Below, one piece after another: positions 46,705-56,246 of a stretch of DNA of 64,000 nucleotides (position 1 is its first letter; every line of letters begins with the position of its first letter). The notes beneath the pieces are model-generated. The model was not told the DNA's origin. It saw only the letters and a program-made list of their open reading frames with translations, and made no database searches. The DNA is from Bacteroidales bacterium. Its GTDB lineage: Bacteria; Bacteroidota; Bacteroidia; Bacteroidales; UBA932. The DNA is taken from NCBI GenBank assembly GCA_017619675.1, contig JAFZRX010000005.1, forward strand, positions 1 through 64,000, written 5' to 3'. A program made the translations under genes and the position numbers.

Positions 46705-47544
46705 TTATTTCCTGTGAAGCTCTTCCATCTGAAGGGCTTTCAGACGCTCGCTTTCCTCGCGGTCCTGATTGTAAATGTTATGGGCCACTATCGCCACGTA
46801 TCCGTCCTTCAGGAGGCGGTGGTCGCAGCCGTCGTCGTTGCCCGGGTTCTCCACGGCGTAGCCGGTCATCATGTAGAGTTCCTCTCCCTCCTCCGGCTCT
46901 TCCTGGTTGAAGATGCCCATGTCCTCGAGGTAGATGCCCCTTTTCCTGTATATTTCCGGGTCGAAGGCCTGGTACTCTTCCTCCCAGTGGATGCGCCCAA
47001 GTCCGGCAACTTTTATGCCCTTGACATCGTCCAGGGAAGCCTTGGGGAAGTTGATGTTGTAGTAGAGACCCCTGCGGCGAGGGTGGTCAGTCATTATCTT
47101 CCGGAAGATATCGGGGAAGAGCGCCTTTACCGCGCTGAAGTCCCCCTGGGGACTGAAATCATCCAGGGAAACCCCGATGCCTATGATGCCGTTCACGGCG
47201 GCTTCCTGCGCGGCGCCCAGGGTGCCGGAGTACAGCGACGCGGTGGCGGCGTTTGAGCCGTGGTTGATGCCGCACACAACCACGTCCGGACGCCTGTCCC
47301 CAACCAGGATATTGTCTATGCCGAACTTGACGCAGCTTGCCGGCGTGCCGTCAAGATACCAGCGGTCCGGGGCGATCTGCTTCACCGCTATGCGCTTGAA
47401 GCCCAGCGATATAGCCATTGACATTCCGGACTGGTGATATTTGGGGGCTACCACGGTTATCTCCCCGAAAGGACGCATTATCTCAATCAATGCCTCCAGT
47501 CCGCGGGCCTTGTAGCCGTCATCGTTGGTGATAAGAATTTTCAT
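46705..47544 (-). CDS. surE: 5'/3'-nucleotidase SurE
   Basis: SurE removes phosphate from nucleoside monophosphates in the cytoplasm. The 279 residues begin with the metal-binding 'MKILITNDDGYKARGLEAL', followed by 'VVAPKYHQSGMSMAIS', 'VCGINHGSNAATASLYSGTLGAAQEA' in part and 'GIIGIGVSL'. It is slightly longer than E. coli SurE (253) through a C-terminal tail. Its stop codon abuts the lpxB start, forming a surE-lpxB operon divergent from gapA. A -7 element TATATTTG lies upstream on the minus strand (47561-47568). Confidence 0.95.
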   Translation of the reverse strand: MKILITNDDGYKARGLEALIEIMRPFGEITVVAPKYHQSGMSMAISLGFKRIAVKQIAPDRWYLDGTPASCVKFGIDNILVGDRRPDVVVCGINHGSNAATASLYSGTLGAAQEAAVNGIIGIGVSLDDFSPQGDFSAVKALFPDIFRKIMTDHPRRRGLYYNINFPKASLDDVKGIKVAGLGRIHWEEEYQAFDPEIYRKRGIYLEDMGIFNQEEPEEGEELYMMTGYAVENPGNDDGCDHRLLKDGYVAIVAHNIYNQDREESERLKALQMEELHRK

Positions 47545-47604
47545 GGAAGATTTATTTATGCAAATATATGAAATAAGTATTTTATTTAGTAATTTTGCGA
47601 GGAT

Positions 47605-47622
47605 TTAGGGACCACTCCCTAA
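47605..47622 (+). promoter_or_regulatory. Small hairpin in the gapA leader
   Basis: TTAGGGA (47605-47611) and TCCCTAA (47616-47622) form a perfect 7-bp stem with a four-base loop, eight bases after a -7-like TAATTTTG (47590-47597). It would sit near the 5' end of the gapA mRNA and may stabilise it. Confidence 0.4.
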
Positions 47623-47659
47623 CAAGGTTAGTAGCAAATTATTAATTCAATATTTTTAA

Positions 47660-48676
<1,017 letters not shown>

Positions 48677-48694
48677 TTTGAAACCACTTTATAC

Positions 48695-48736
48695 CGGAGG
48701 GTGCGTTCTGCCTTAGAGCCACCCTCCGTTATTTTT
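48695..48736 (+). terminator. Terminator of gapA
   Basis: CGGAGGGTG (48695-48703) pairs with CACCCTCCG (48720-48728) around a 16-base loop, followed by TTATTTTTA. Confidence 0.85.
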
Positions 48737-48749
48737 AGAAACTGACCAT

Positions 48750-49946
48750 ATGAAAAAGTTCTTCTTCATCCTTGCAGCGGCACTTTGCCTCACGGCATCG
48801 CTGTACGCCCAGCAACAGCAGGCCAGGATCGCGTGGCCGGACTACAAGTTCCAGACAGTGAAGGCCAACCCCATCACTTCAGTTAAGAACCAGGCCAGCA
48901 GCGGAACCTGCTGGGCTTTCTCGGCAATCGGATTCCTTGAGTCAGAGGTCATCCGCATAAACGGAATAAAGGACCCTGCCAAATATCCGGACCTTTCCGA
49001 ATTCTTCATCGTAAGCCACTCATACCTTGACAGGGCTGACAAGTACATCCGCCTGGACGGCAACCTTACCTTTGGCGCCGGAAGCGAGGCAGACGACGTG
49101 CTTGACGTGATCAGGGACTACGGTATCGTTCCCAACTCCGCAATGACCGGAATGAACTACGGAACCGAACTGCCCCGCCAGGCAGAATTGGACGCCGTTC
49201 TCAAGGCTTATGTAGGCGCTGTGGTACGCAACCCCAACAGCACCCTCTCAACCGCCTGGAAGCGCGGTTTCAAGGCCATCCTGGACGAATACCTGGGCCC
49301 TTGGCCGGAGACCTTCACCGTTGACGGAAAGACCTACACCCCGGAGTCCTACAGGGACGCCCTCAAGATCAATCCTGACAACTATATCTCCCTCACTTCT
49401 TTCAACCACCATCCGTTCTATTCCTCATTCGCGATCGAGATCTGCGACAACTGGCGCTGGGACAAGGCATACAACGTTCCTATCGACGAGCTCATGCAGA
49501 TTCTGGACGACGCCCTGAACGCAGGCTACACCGCGGCTTGGGGAGCTGACGTTTCCGACCCCGGATTCACCCGCGACGGACTGGCAGTATGGGTTGACGT
49601 ACAGGCTACCGCAAGCGCAGGTTCAGACCAGGCTCACTGGGTTGGAGTTGACAACAGCAACCAGCCGGTAGTAGTGCCTGTAGAGAAGGCCGTTACACAG
49701 GAGACACGCCAGATTGACTTCGACAACAAGACCATGACCGACGACCACGGAATGCAGATCTTTGGTATTGCCAAGGACCAGTGGGGCAACAAGTACTACA
49801 TGGTAAAGAACTCATGGGGCGTTACCGGCAAATATGACGGTATCTGGTACGCTTCAGAGGCATATGTAAAGGCACAGACACTTGACCTTGTATTCCACAA
49901 GGACGCTGTTCCTGCTGCCCTGAAGGCAAAACTGGGCGTCAGGTAA
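48750..49946 (+). CDS. Exported C1B-like cysteine peptidase
   Basis: A 398-residue papain-fold peptidase of the bleomycin hydrolase/aminopeptidase C group. The triad is visible: Cys54 in 'SSGTCWAFS', His in 'DDHGMQIFG' and Asn in 'MVKNSWG'. Unlike cytoplasmic PepC it carries a signal peptide (to about residue 20), so it should act in the periplasm or outside. Such exported forms are common in Bacteroidales. The stop codon overlaps the start of pssA by one base (TAATG). Confidence 0.92.
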   Translation: MKKFFFILAAALCLTASLYAQQQQARIAWPDYKFQTVKANPITSVKNQASSGTCWAFSAIGFLESEVIRINGIKDPAKYPDLSEFFIVSHSYLDRADKYIRLDGNLTFGAGSEADDVLDVIRDYGIVPNSAMTGMNYGTELPRQAELDAVLKAYVGAVVRNPNSTLSTAWKRGFKAILDEYLGPWPETFTVDGKTYTPESYRDALKINPDNYISLTSFNHHPFYSSFAIEICDNWRWDKAYNVPIDELMQILDDALNAGYTAAWGADVSDPGFTRDGLAVWVDVQATASAGSDQAHWVGVDNSNQPVVVPVEKAVTQETRQIDFDNKTMTDDHGMQIFGIAKDQWGNKYYMVKNSWGVTGKYDGIWYASEAYVKAQTLDLVFHKDAVPAALKAKLGVR

Positions 49947-50665
49947 TGCAGCTGCGCAAGCACATCCCTAACCTTATCACCTCCATCAGCCTCCTCTGCG
50001 GGGCGGTGGGGGTGATATTCGCTTTTTCCGGCAGGCTGGACAGGGCGTTCTACCTGATGCTGGCCGCCGCCGCGTGCGACTTCCTGGACGGCTTTGCCGC
50101 CAGGCTCCTGCACGCTTATTCAGACATGGGCAAGGAACTGGATTCCCTTGCCGACCTGGTAAGTTTCGGCGTCCTGCCGGCAATGATGCTCATCAACCTG
50201 AAGGCCGCGGTGAACTTTGGCGACACGCCCCTTATGTGGTTCCCGGTGCTTCTGGTGGCCTTCACGGCGCTGCGTCTGGCCAGGTATAACGTCACCGACG
50301 GGGGGACGCAGTATTTCGTAGGCCTGCCTGCGCCTTCCTGCGGCCTGATCTGCGGGTCGCTGTGCTACTTCGTATCCTGCGAGCCCGCCTCGTTCCTGGC
50401 CCTGTGGGTGCTGAACGACTGGTTCATCCCTGTGCTCACCGTGGCGCTGTGCGCCCTCCTGGTGAGCAGGATACCCATGTTCAGCGCAAAGTTCTCGCTC
50501 AAGGACCCGGTTCCCGTCAACCGCAAGCGCATCGCCTTTGCGGTGGACATCGTCCTTATTATAGCGATAGTCGCGGCTACGGGGCTCAACTGGTCCATGG
50601 TGGTCCTGCTGGGCTTCGTAACTTACGTTGTGATGAATGTGATCCTCGCGGCGCTGAAGGTCTAG
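49946..50665 (+). CDS. pssA: CDP-diacylglycerol--serine phosphatidyltransferase
   Basis: A 239-residue membrane enzyme of the CDP-alcohol phosphatidyltransferase family making phosphatidylserine, the precursor of phosphatidylethanolamine. The full signature D45-x2-D48-G49-x2-A52-R53-x8-G62-x3-D66-x3-D70 is present, with about seven hydrophobic segments. Serine as substrate is inferred from the N terminus ('HIPNLITSISLLCG'), typical of PssA type II. The gene ends in a four-base overlap (CTAG) with the convergent CDF exporter. Confidence 0.88.
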   Translation: MQLRKHIPNLITSISLLCGAVGVIFAFSGRLDRAFYLMLAAAACDFLDGFAARLLHAYSDMGKELDSLADLVSFGVLPAMMLINLKAAVNFGDTPLMWFPVLLVAFTALRLARYNVTDGGTQYFVGLPAPSCGLICGSLCYFVSCEPASFLALWVLNDWFIPVLTVALCALLVSRIPMFSAKFSLKDPVPVNRKRIAFAVDIVLIIAIVAATGLNWSMVVLLGFVTYVVMNVILAALKV

Positions 50666-51609
50666 TCTTCGTCGTGATGGTGATGGTGGTGGTGTGCGCC
50701 GCATTCAAGCTCGTCGCACTCGGAACCCTCGCTTTCCATCTCAAGAGTTGAATGGCTGATCCCCTTGTGGGTCAGCTCTTCTTTTATGGCTTCGCCTATC
50801 TCGTGCATACGGGTGACATCGTTGATCACCACGTGCGCGGTGAGGGCGTTTTCCGTGGTGCTTATCGGCCAGATATGCACGTGGTGGACGCCGCTCACGC
50901 CTTCGCATGCGAGGATGGCCTCGTTGACCTTGTCAGGGTCGATGTCCTCCGGCACGGCGTCGATGCTCAGGCGCAGGCTTTCGGAAAGGAGTTTCCAGGT
51001 GCTCACAAGGATGACGGCGGCAATGATGAGGCTGACTATGGGGTCGATGACGTTCCAGCCGGTGAGGCTGATGACTATTCCGGAGATAACTACGCCCACG
51101 GAGACGAGGGTGTCGGCGAGCATGTGGAGGAAGGCCCCGCGGGTGTTGATGTCGTGCTTGGAATTGCGCGACAGCAACCACGCTGTGAGGCCGTTGATAA
51201 CGATGCCCACGCCGGCGGTCCAGGAGACTGCGGCGCCGTTTACGGCGTATGAATCGAGGGATGAGAATTTGTGTATGCTTTCAATGATGATTGCGCCCAC
51301 TGCCACCAGGAGTATTATGGCATTCAACAAGGATATTAGAACGGAGCTTTTCTTATATCCATAGGTGTATCTCCTGGTGGAATGGCTGGTGGAGAGCTTG
51401 AAGGCTATCATAGCCAGCAGCAGGCTGAAAACATCGCCCAAGTTGTGACCTGCGTCCGAAATCAGACCCAGGGAATTGCTAAAGAAACCCATGGTAACCT
51501 CAACGGCTACGAACAATAAATTGAGGACGATGGAAAATATGTAAACCCCGTTCAACGATTCAAACTGATGAACGTGCGCATGATCATGATGGTGGTGAAC
51601 GTGTTCCAT
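50662..51609 (-). CDS. Cation diffusion facilitator (zinc-type) exporter
   Basis: A 315-residue inner-membrane divalent-metal/H+ antiporter of the CzcD/ZitB type. Both ends are histidine-rich ('EHVHHHHDHAHVH' at the start and 'HHHHHHH' near the end), suiting zinc. Six membrane helices carry the site residues in 'DAGHNLGDVFSLLLA' and 'LHMLADTLVSVGV', and a cytoplasmic C-terminal domain follows. The start is set at the ATG at 51609: the frame continues to a TTG at 51666, but that TTG is itself the -33 element of the promoter, so it cannot be the translated start. Confidence 0.93.
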   Translation of the reverse strand: MEHVHHHHDHAHVHQFESLNGVYIFSIVLNLLFVAVEVTMGFFSNSLGLISDAGHNLGDVFSLLLAMIAFKLSTSHSTRRYTYGYKKSSVLISLLNAIILLVAVGAIIIESIHKFSSLDSYAVNGAAVSWTAGVGIVINGLTAWLLSRNSKHDINTRGAFLHMLADTLVSVGVVISGIVISLTGWNVIDPIVSLIIAAVILVSTWKLLSESLRLSIDAVPEDIDPDKVNEAILACEGVSGVHHVHIWPISTTENALTAHVVINDVTRMHEIGEAIKEELTHKGISHSTLEMESEGSECDELECGAHHHHHHHDED

Positions 51610-51625
51610 ATCCGTACAATCAATA

Positions 51626-51666
51626 ATAACGGGAACAAAGGTAGGCCTGTTCCCGTTATCAGTCAA
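51626..51666 (-). promoter_or_regulatory. CDF exporter promoter with palindrome over the -7 element
   Basis: On the minus strand TTG (51664-51666), 20 bases, then TACCTTTG (51636-51643). A perfect inverted repeat, ATAACGGGAACA (51626-51637) and TGTTCCCGTTAT (51648-51659), brackets and partly covers the -7 element. It may be an operator for a metal-responsive regulator, or the 3' terminator hairpin of the upstream aminotransferase gene. Confidence 0.65.
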
Positions 51667-52866
51667 TCACAATTTATTGGGATATGCTTCCAGTGCTTTT
51701 TCCAGGATGTATAGGGCCCGCTTGAGTTTTGGAACCTCCAGCACGTAGGCCACGCGGACGTGCCGCTTGCCAAGGCTCTTGTCCAGGTAGAACGAAGCGG
51801 CGGGGGTTACCATCACGGTTTCGCCGTCAAGGCGGAAGTCAGTGAGGAGCCACTTTGCGAAGGCCTCCGCATCGTCGACGGGGAGTTCCGCGATTGTGTA
51901 GAAGGCGCCGTCCGGCTTTGGCGTGAACACGCCGGGAATCTTGTTGAGGTACTCCACTGCGCAGTCCCTGCGGGCGATGTACTCTTCCTTGGTCTGGTCG
52001 AAGTACTCCTGGGGGGCGTCAAGGGCGCCAAGCGAGGCGTACTGCCCCAGGACAGGGGGGCAGAGGCGAGCCTGCGCCAGCTTGACCACGGCGGCCATCA
52101 CGTCCTTGTTGTGGGATATGGTGCAGCCGATTCGGCAGCCGCAGAGGTTGTAGCGCTTTGACACGGAATCGATCAGGATTACCTGCTGCTCCAGTCCCTT
52201 GAGGTTCATGGCGGAGTAGTGGGGCTCGTCTGTGTAGCAGAATTCGCGGTAGACTTCGTCGGAAATGAGGAAGAGGTTGTGCCTGCGGCAGAACTCTCCC
52301 AGGATTTCCATTTCCTCCTTGGGGTAGACCACGCCGGTAGGGTTGCCCGGGTTGCTGATCATCAGGGCCTTGGTGCGGGGGGTGAGGGCTTTCTCGAAAG
52401 CCTCTATTCCCGGTACGCGGAAGCCTTCCCTGATGCTGGTGCGGACTACGTTCACTCCAATGCCGTACTTTTCCGCCAGGGTGTAGTAGTTGGTGTAGTA
52501 AGGCTCTATGAGGAGGATTTCGTCGCCGGGGTCGCAGGTGATCTGGAGGGCGAACTCTATGCCTTCCGATCCGGCCTCGTTGATGACTATCTCGTCAATG
52601 GCTACGTCAATGCCGATCTTCTTATAGTATTTCTCTATCATGTCCCTGCGCAGTTCTATGAGACCTGCGGAGTTGGTGTAGGAGACGTGATGGAGATTGA
52701 TGTTCTTGATTGCGTCCAGGGCGCAGTCCGGGGACTTGATGTCCGGGGCGCCTACGTTAAGGTGATACACTTTTACGCCGGCGGCTTTTGCGGCATCGGC
52801 GAAGGGAACTAATTTTCTGATTGCTGAAGCAGGTAAATGCTGAGTCCTTGAAGATATCTGAACCAT
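51667..52866 (-). CDS. PLP-dependent aminotransferase, class I/II
   Basis: A 399-residue fold-type I aminotransferase. It shows 'HLNVGAPDIKSP', 'EPYYTNYYTLAEKYG', 'ISNPGNPTGVVYPKEEM', 'LISDEVYREF' and the PLP-lysine motif 'SVSKRYNLCGCRIG'. The set looks like an aspartate- or aromatic-type enzyme; substrate cannot be fixed. The ATG at 52866 ('MVQISSRTQHLPAS') is preferred to one 51 bases upstream because a -7 element lies between them. It is divergent from the exonuclease gene. Confidence 0.9.
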   Translation of the reverse strand: MVQISSRTQHLPASAIRKLVPFADAAKAAGVKVYHLNVGAPDIKSPDCALDAIKNINLHHVSYTNSAGLIELRRDMIEKYYKKIGIDVAIDEIVINEAGSEGIEFALQITCDPGDEILLIEPYYTNYYTLAEKYGIGVNVVRTSIREGFRVPGIEAFEKALTPRTKALMISNPGNPTGVVYPKEEMEILGEFCRRHNLFLISDEVYREFCYTDEPHYSAMNLKGLEQQVILIDSVSKRYNLCGCRIGCTISHNKDVMAAVVKLAQARLCPPVLGQYASLGALDAPQEYFDQTKEEYIARRDCAVEYLNKIPGVFTPKPDGAFYTIAELPVDDAEAFAKWLLTDFRLDGETVMVTPAASFYLDKSLGKRHVRVAYVLEVPKLKRALYILEKALEAYPNKL

Positions 52867-52886
52867 ATTACTATAACTAACAAAAA

Positions 52887-52914
52887 CAAAGATATGGATT
52901 ATTTTGTATCTTTG
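52887..52914. promoter_or_regulatory. Mirror-image divergent -7 elements
   Basis: CAAAGATA (52887-52894) is the reverse complement of TATCTTTG (52907-52914), so each strand has a perfect -7 element, one for the aminotransferase and one for the exonuclease gene, each about 21 bases from its ATG. No matching -33 element is clear on either side. Confidence 0.55.
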
Positions 52915-52935
52915 CATCTGTACTTAGCAATTTAA

Positions 52936-53544
52936 ATGTATAAAGACAGCATTAAGCCTGAAGAAATGGAAAAACTGCCCATGGCAGGGTTCCAAGGTGA
53001 AATCCAGGTGATAGATAAGAAGGGTCTGAAGTATCTCAAGGCCCTGGAATACCTCAACAGGCAGCAGGTGATTGGTTTCGACACTGAAACCCGTCCCACT
53101 TTCAATCAGTCGCAGAAGAGCAACGGCGTGTCGCTGCTGCAGTTATCCGGTCCGGACAAGGCTTTCCTTTTCAGGGTGAAGCTGCTGGGAATGACTCCCA
53201 GGCTGTGCCGCCTGTTGGCCAACGAGAAGATAGCCAAGGTTGGCGCGGCCACCGCTGATGATGTGCGCGGACTGCAGAAGTACGCCAGGTTCAAGGCGGC
53301 GTCGTTCATCGACCTTCAGAAGATTGTGTGGGAGTACGGTATAAAGGACAAGAGCGTCAAGAAAATGGCGTGCATCATACTTGGATTCAGGATTTCCAAG
53401 ACTCAGCAGCTCTCCAACTGGGAGGCCGAGACTCTGTCCGAGGCGCAGAAGAAGTACGCTGCCACGGACGCGTGGGTCTGCCGGGAGATGTATCTGAAAC
53501 TCCTTGCAAGCGAGAAGAATCCGTTATGGCAAGAATCATCCTAA
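52936..53544 (+). CDS. 3'-5' exonuclease domain protein (RNase D-like)
   Basis: A 202-residue DnaQ-fold exonuclease of the DEDDy type. Motif I is 'GFDTETRP' (Asp49, Glu51), motif II lies around 'VGAATADDVRGLQKYA', and motif III is 'KYAATDAWVCREMY'. It lacks the HRDC domains of true RNase D. Its natural substrate is unknown. The last 19 bases overlap the methyltransferase gene that follows, so the two are likely translated from one mRNA. Confidence 0.9.
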   Translation: MYKDSIKPEEMEKLPMAGFQGEIQVIDKKGLKYLKALEYLNRQQVIGFDTETRPTFNQSQKSNGVSLLQLSGPDKAFLFRVKLLGMTPRLCRLLANEKIAKVGAATADDVRGLQKYARFKAASFIDLQKIVWEYGIKDKSVKKMACIILGFRISKTQQLSNWEAETLSEAQKKYAATDAWVCREMYLKLLASEKNPLWQESS

Positions 53545-54743
53545 AGAAGAACAGGGAGGAATCCCTCCTTCGTTTCCACCCGTGGGTTTTCTCCGGAGCC
53601 ATAGCCCAGATACAGGGCTCTCCGGCAGAAGGCGACGTTGTGTCCGTATATGCCGCAGACGGCTCGTTCCTGGCCATTGGACACTATCAGATAGGCTCCA
53701 TAGCGGTCAGGGTCCTCAGCTTCGAATATGAGGCTCTTCCGGCCGATTTCTGGGAGACTTCCCTCCGCCGCGCGCTGGAGGTTCGCATTGCTTGTGGGTT
53801 AGCATCGCTTCGGGAGCCAGCATTGCCTCCCTGCGCTGTTACAAACTGTTATAGGTTGGTGCATGGGGAGGGGGATAACCTGCCGGGGCTGATCATTGAT
53901 TATTACGACGGAGTGTGTGTGATGCAGGCGCATTCGGTGGGGATGTTTAGGGCTAAGAAGCAGATCTGCGACGCGCTGAAGGCGGTGTACGGCGATGGCC
54001 TGAAGGCCGTTTATGACAAGAGTTCGGGCACGGCGCCTTTCAAGGCGGGGCTGGAACTGGTGGACGGGTACCTTTATAAGGCCGAAGGCTTCGGCGACCA
54101 AAGCCAGGTGGTGCTGGAGAATGGGCACAAGTTCATCGTCAATTGGACGGAGGGGCAGAAGACTGGTTTCTTCCTGGATCAGAGGGAGAACAGGGCGCTG
54201 GTGGGCAGGATGGCCGCCGGCAGGCGCGTGCTGAACCTGTTCTGCTATACGGGAGGCTTCTCCATCTACGCGCTGGCCGGCGGCGCCCTGCACGTGGATT
54301 CGGTAGACAGTTCGGCAAAGGCGCTGTCCCTGGTGGACAAGAACGTTGAGTTGAACGGCTTCGACGCGTCCATGAACGAGAGCTTCTGCACTGACGCAAT
54401 AGAGTTCCTGCGCAATTCGCCGCAGGACAAGTATGACCTGATAATAGTGGATCCGCCGGCGTTCGCGAAGCACCGCGAAGCCCTGGGGAATGCCCTCCGG
54501 GCATACCAGAGGCTCAACGCGGCCGCCATCGCCAAGGTGGCTCCCGGCGGCCTGGTGTTCTGCTTCAGCTGCTCGCAGGTGGTCACCAAGGAGGATTTCG
54601 CCCTGGCGGTATTCTCCGCCGCGGCCCAGACCGGCCGCAGCGTCCGCATACTTGACCGGCTCAACCAGCCGGCGGACCATGCCGTCAATATCTATCATCC
54701 GGAAGGGGAGTATCTGAAGGGGCTGCTGCTATACGTAGAGTAG
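53526..54743 (+). CDS. RlmI-type 23S rRNA cytosine methyltransferase
   Basis: A 405-residue class I SAM methyltransferase of the RlmI/RlmK-like family (COG1092). An N-terminal PUA-like domain ('RFHPWVFSGAIAQIQG') precedes an EEHEE-type middle ('KTGFFLDQRENRALVG') and a catalytic domain with 'RVLNLFCYTGGFSIYAL' (motif I) and 'LIIVDPPAFAK' (motif IV). 'CFSCSQVV' is near the end. The frame is open from 53328 but the ATG at 53526 starts at the PUA domain; upstream sequence only mirrors the exonuclease gene. RlmI itself modifies C1962; which cytosine is used here is inferred. Confidence 0.92.
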   Translation: MARIILKKNREESLLRFHPWVFSGAIAQIQGSPAEGDVVSVYAADGSFLAIGHYQIGSIAVRVLSFEYEALPADFWETSLRRALEVRIACGLASLREPALPPCAVTNCYRLVHGEGDNLPGLIIDYYDGVCVMQAHSVGMFRAKKQICDALKAVYGDGLKAVYDKSSGTAPFKAGLELVDGYLYKAEGFGDQSQVVLENGHKFIVNWTEGQKTGFFLDQRENRALVGRMAAGRRVLNLFCYTGGFSIYALAGGALHVDSVDSSAKALSLVDKNVELNGFDASMNESFCTDAIEFLRNSPQDKYDLIIVDPPAFAKHREALGNALRAYQRLNAAAIAKVAPGGLVFCFSCSQVVTKEDFALAVFSAAAQTGRSVRILDRLNQPADHAVNIYHPEGEYLKGLLLYVE

Positions 54744-54745
54744 CC

Positions 54746-56083
54746 GTGCTTCCGGAAAAGTTCACATATCCGTTCTGCTATGTGCCGCACCCGCTGATCC
54801 GGGAGGCGGCGGACGCGCTCATAGCGCGCATCGACGCCTCCGATTCCCTGCGGGGGCTGTTCTCCGAGGGGAAGATGATGGGCGCCCTCCTGGTGCAGGA
54901 CGCCGCCGGAGCCACGCAGGTGCTTTACGGCTTCTCCGGCGTGGCGGGCGGCACCGCCTTGGTGGACGGCTTCGTTCCGCCCATCTTCGACCTGACGGAG
55001 CCGGGCGGCTACTACCGCGCCGCCGAGGCCCGCATCAGCGACATCAACCGCCGGCTGGCGGGGGAGTCGCTGCCTGCGGAGGATGCCGCGGCGCTTGAGC
55101 GCGAGCGCCACGCCCTTTCCGTGGACCTGCAGGACTGGATATTCAGCCGATACCGCGTCTCCAACGCCCTAGGCGAAACCTTCTCCATCAAGGAGGTTTT
55201 CGCCCGCCGCGGACTGGTTCCGCCAGGCGGCACGGGCGACTGCGCGGCGCCCAAGCTCCTCCAGTACGCCTACTCGCACGGGCTGAAGCCCCTTGCGATG
55301 GGCGAATTCTGGTACGGAGCCTCCCCGCGCCGCGAAGTCCGCGCCCAGGGCCGCTTCTACCCCTCCTGCACCGGCAAATGCGGCCCGCTCCTGGAGTTCA
55401 TGCTCCAGGGCCTTGACGTGGAGCCCAACCCCCTGATGCAGGTTTCCACCCGCGACCCCCGCATCGTCTTCATTGACGATTCCATAATAGTGGCCGAAAA
55501 GCCTTCCGGCATGCTGGCCGCTCCCGGCCGGTACGTCTCCCACTCCATGGTCAGCGCCCTGGAGAAGATGACCGGGGCCGAAGTGTTCTCCTGCCACCGT
55601 CTGGACATGGACACTTCCGGCCTGATGGTCTTTGCCCGAAGCGCCTCAGTCCAGGCCGAAATGCACCGTCAGTTCGCGGCTGGGGAAGTGCGCAAGCGCT
55701 ACCAGGCGCGCCTGCAGCCCGGCCGCTCCCTCCCCGCCGAGCAGGGCGAAATCAGCATCCCGCTCTCCCTGGACTACTACGACCGTCCCCGCCAGATGGC
55801 CGATTTCGAGTCCGGCAAGCCCGCTCTCACACGCTATCGGGTGCTCCGTCACCGCCGTGACGGCAGCACCGACATAGAGTTCGAGCCCCTCACCGGCCGC
55901 ACCCACCAGCTTCGCGTCCACGCAGCCCACGCCCTTGGCCTGGGCCGCCCTATAGCCGGCGACCGGCTATACGGAGGCGATCCCGCCTCCCCGGACGCTC
56001 CGCTCCTCCTCCATGCCTCCCGCCTGGAATTCCTTCATCCCGCGACAGGGGAGACCATGGTCTTCGAGTCCCCCTTAAAATAA
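54746..56083 (+). CDS. RluA-type RNA pseudouridine synthase with N-terminal extension
   Basis: A 445-residue protein whose C-terminal half (about 245-445) is an RluA pseudouridine synthase: 'VAEKPSGMLAAPG', the catalytic-Asp motif 'CHRLDMDTSGLMVFAR', and 'LTGRTHQLRVHAAHALG'. The first 240 residues are not S4-like and contain 'ALLVQDAAGATQVLYGFSGV', an acidic helical stretch, and 'FYPSCTGKCGPLLEFMLQG', a layout seen in a Bacteroidota/gamma-proteobacterial subgroup. Its target base is unknown. The start is GTG, two bases after the previous stop codon. The GC content is higher than that of its neighbours. Confidence 0.88.
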   Translation: MLPEKFTYPFCYVPHPLIREAADALIARIDASDSLRGLFSEGKMMGALLVQDAAGATQVLYGFSGVAGGTALVDGFVPPIFDLTEPGGYYRAAEARISDINRRLAGESLPAEDAAALERERHALSVDLQDWIFSRYRVSNALGETFSIKEVFARRGLVPPGGTGDCAAPKLLQYAYSHGLKPLAMGEFWYGASPRREVRAQGRFYPSCTGKCGPLLEFMLQGLDVEPNPLMQVSTRDPRIVFIDDSIIVAEKPSGMLAAPGRYVSHSMVSALEKMTGAEVFSCHRLDMDTSGLMVFARSASVQAEMHRQFAAGEVRKRYQARLQPGRSLPAEQGEISIPLSLDYYDRPRQMADFESGKPALTRYRVLRHRRDGSTDIEFEPLTGRTHQLRVHAAHALGLGRPIAGDRLYGGDPASPDAPLLLHASRLEFLHPATGETMVFESPLK

Positions 56084-56084
56084 A

Positions 56085-56115
56085 TTTGCATTTAGAGCAA
56101 AATCCCTTATATTTG
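56085..56115 (+). promoter_or_regulatory. Consensus promoter of tRNA-Cys
   Basis: TTTG (56085-56088), 19 bases, then TATATTTG (56108-56115): a perfect match. The tRNA begins 10 bases past the -7 element. The promoter overlaps nothing but lies within two bases of the upstream stop codon. Confidence 0.85.
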
Positions 56116-56125
56116 CAATCCCAAA

Positions 56126-56199
56126 GGTGCGTTGGCCGAGTGGCTAGGCGCAGGTCTGCAAAACCTGTCACAGTGGTTCGATTCCGCTACGCACCTCCA
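56126..56199 (+). tRNA. tRNA-Cys (anticodon GCA)
   Basis: A complete tRNA: acceptor GGTGCGT/ACGCACC, U discriminator as expected for cysteine, and CCA encoded at 56197-56199. The anticodon stem CAGGT/ACCTG holds CTGCAAA, giving GCA. The T arm reads GGTTCGATTCC. Its 3' strand is also part of the long terminator stem that follows. Confidence 0.96.
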
Positions 56200-56246
56200 A
56201 CTGAAAAGAGCTCGACATCCGTCGGGCTCTTTTCAGTTGGAGGTGC
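56191..56246 (+). terminator. Terminator stem continuous with the tRNA 3' end
   Basis: Arms 56191-56216 and 56221-56246 are 26 bases long and complementary but for one G-T pair, with a four-base ATCC loop. The inner part (GAGCTCGAC/GTCGGGCTC then TTTTC) looks like an intrinsic terminator. The outer part pairs with the last nine bases of the mature tRNA, including CCA. Confidence 0.75.

Noticed and set aside
51610-51666. TTG start of the CDF exporter
   Set aside because: The TTG is the -33 promoter element and the added residues contain the palindrome; the histidine-rich start at 51609 is typical.
52867-52917. Earlier ATG for the aminotransferase
   Set aside because: It would place the -7 element TATCTTTG inside the coding sequence and adds a non-conserved 17-residue tail.
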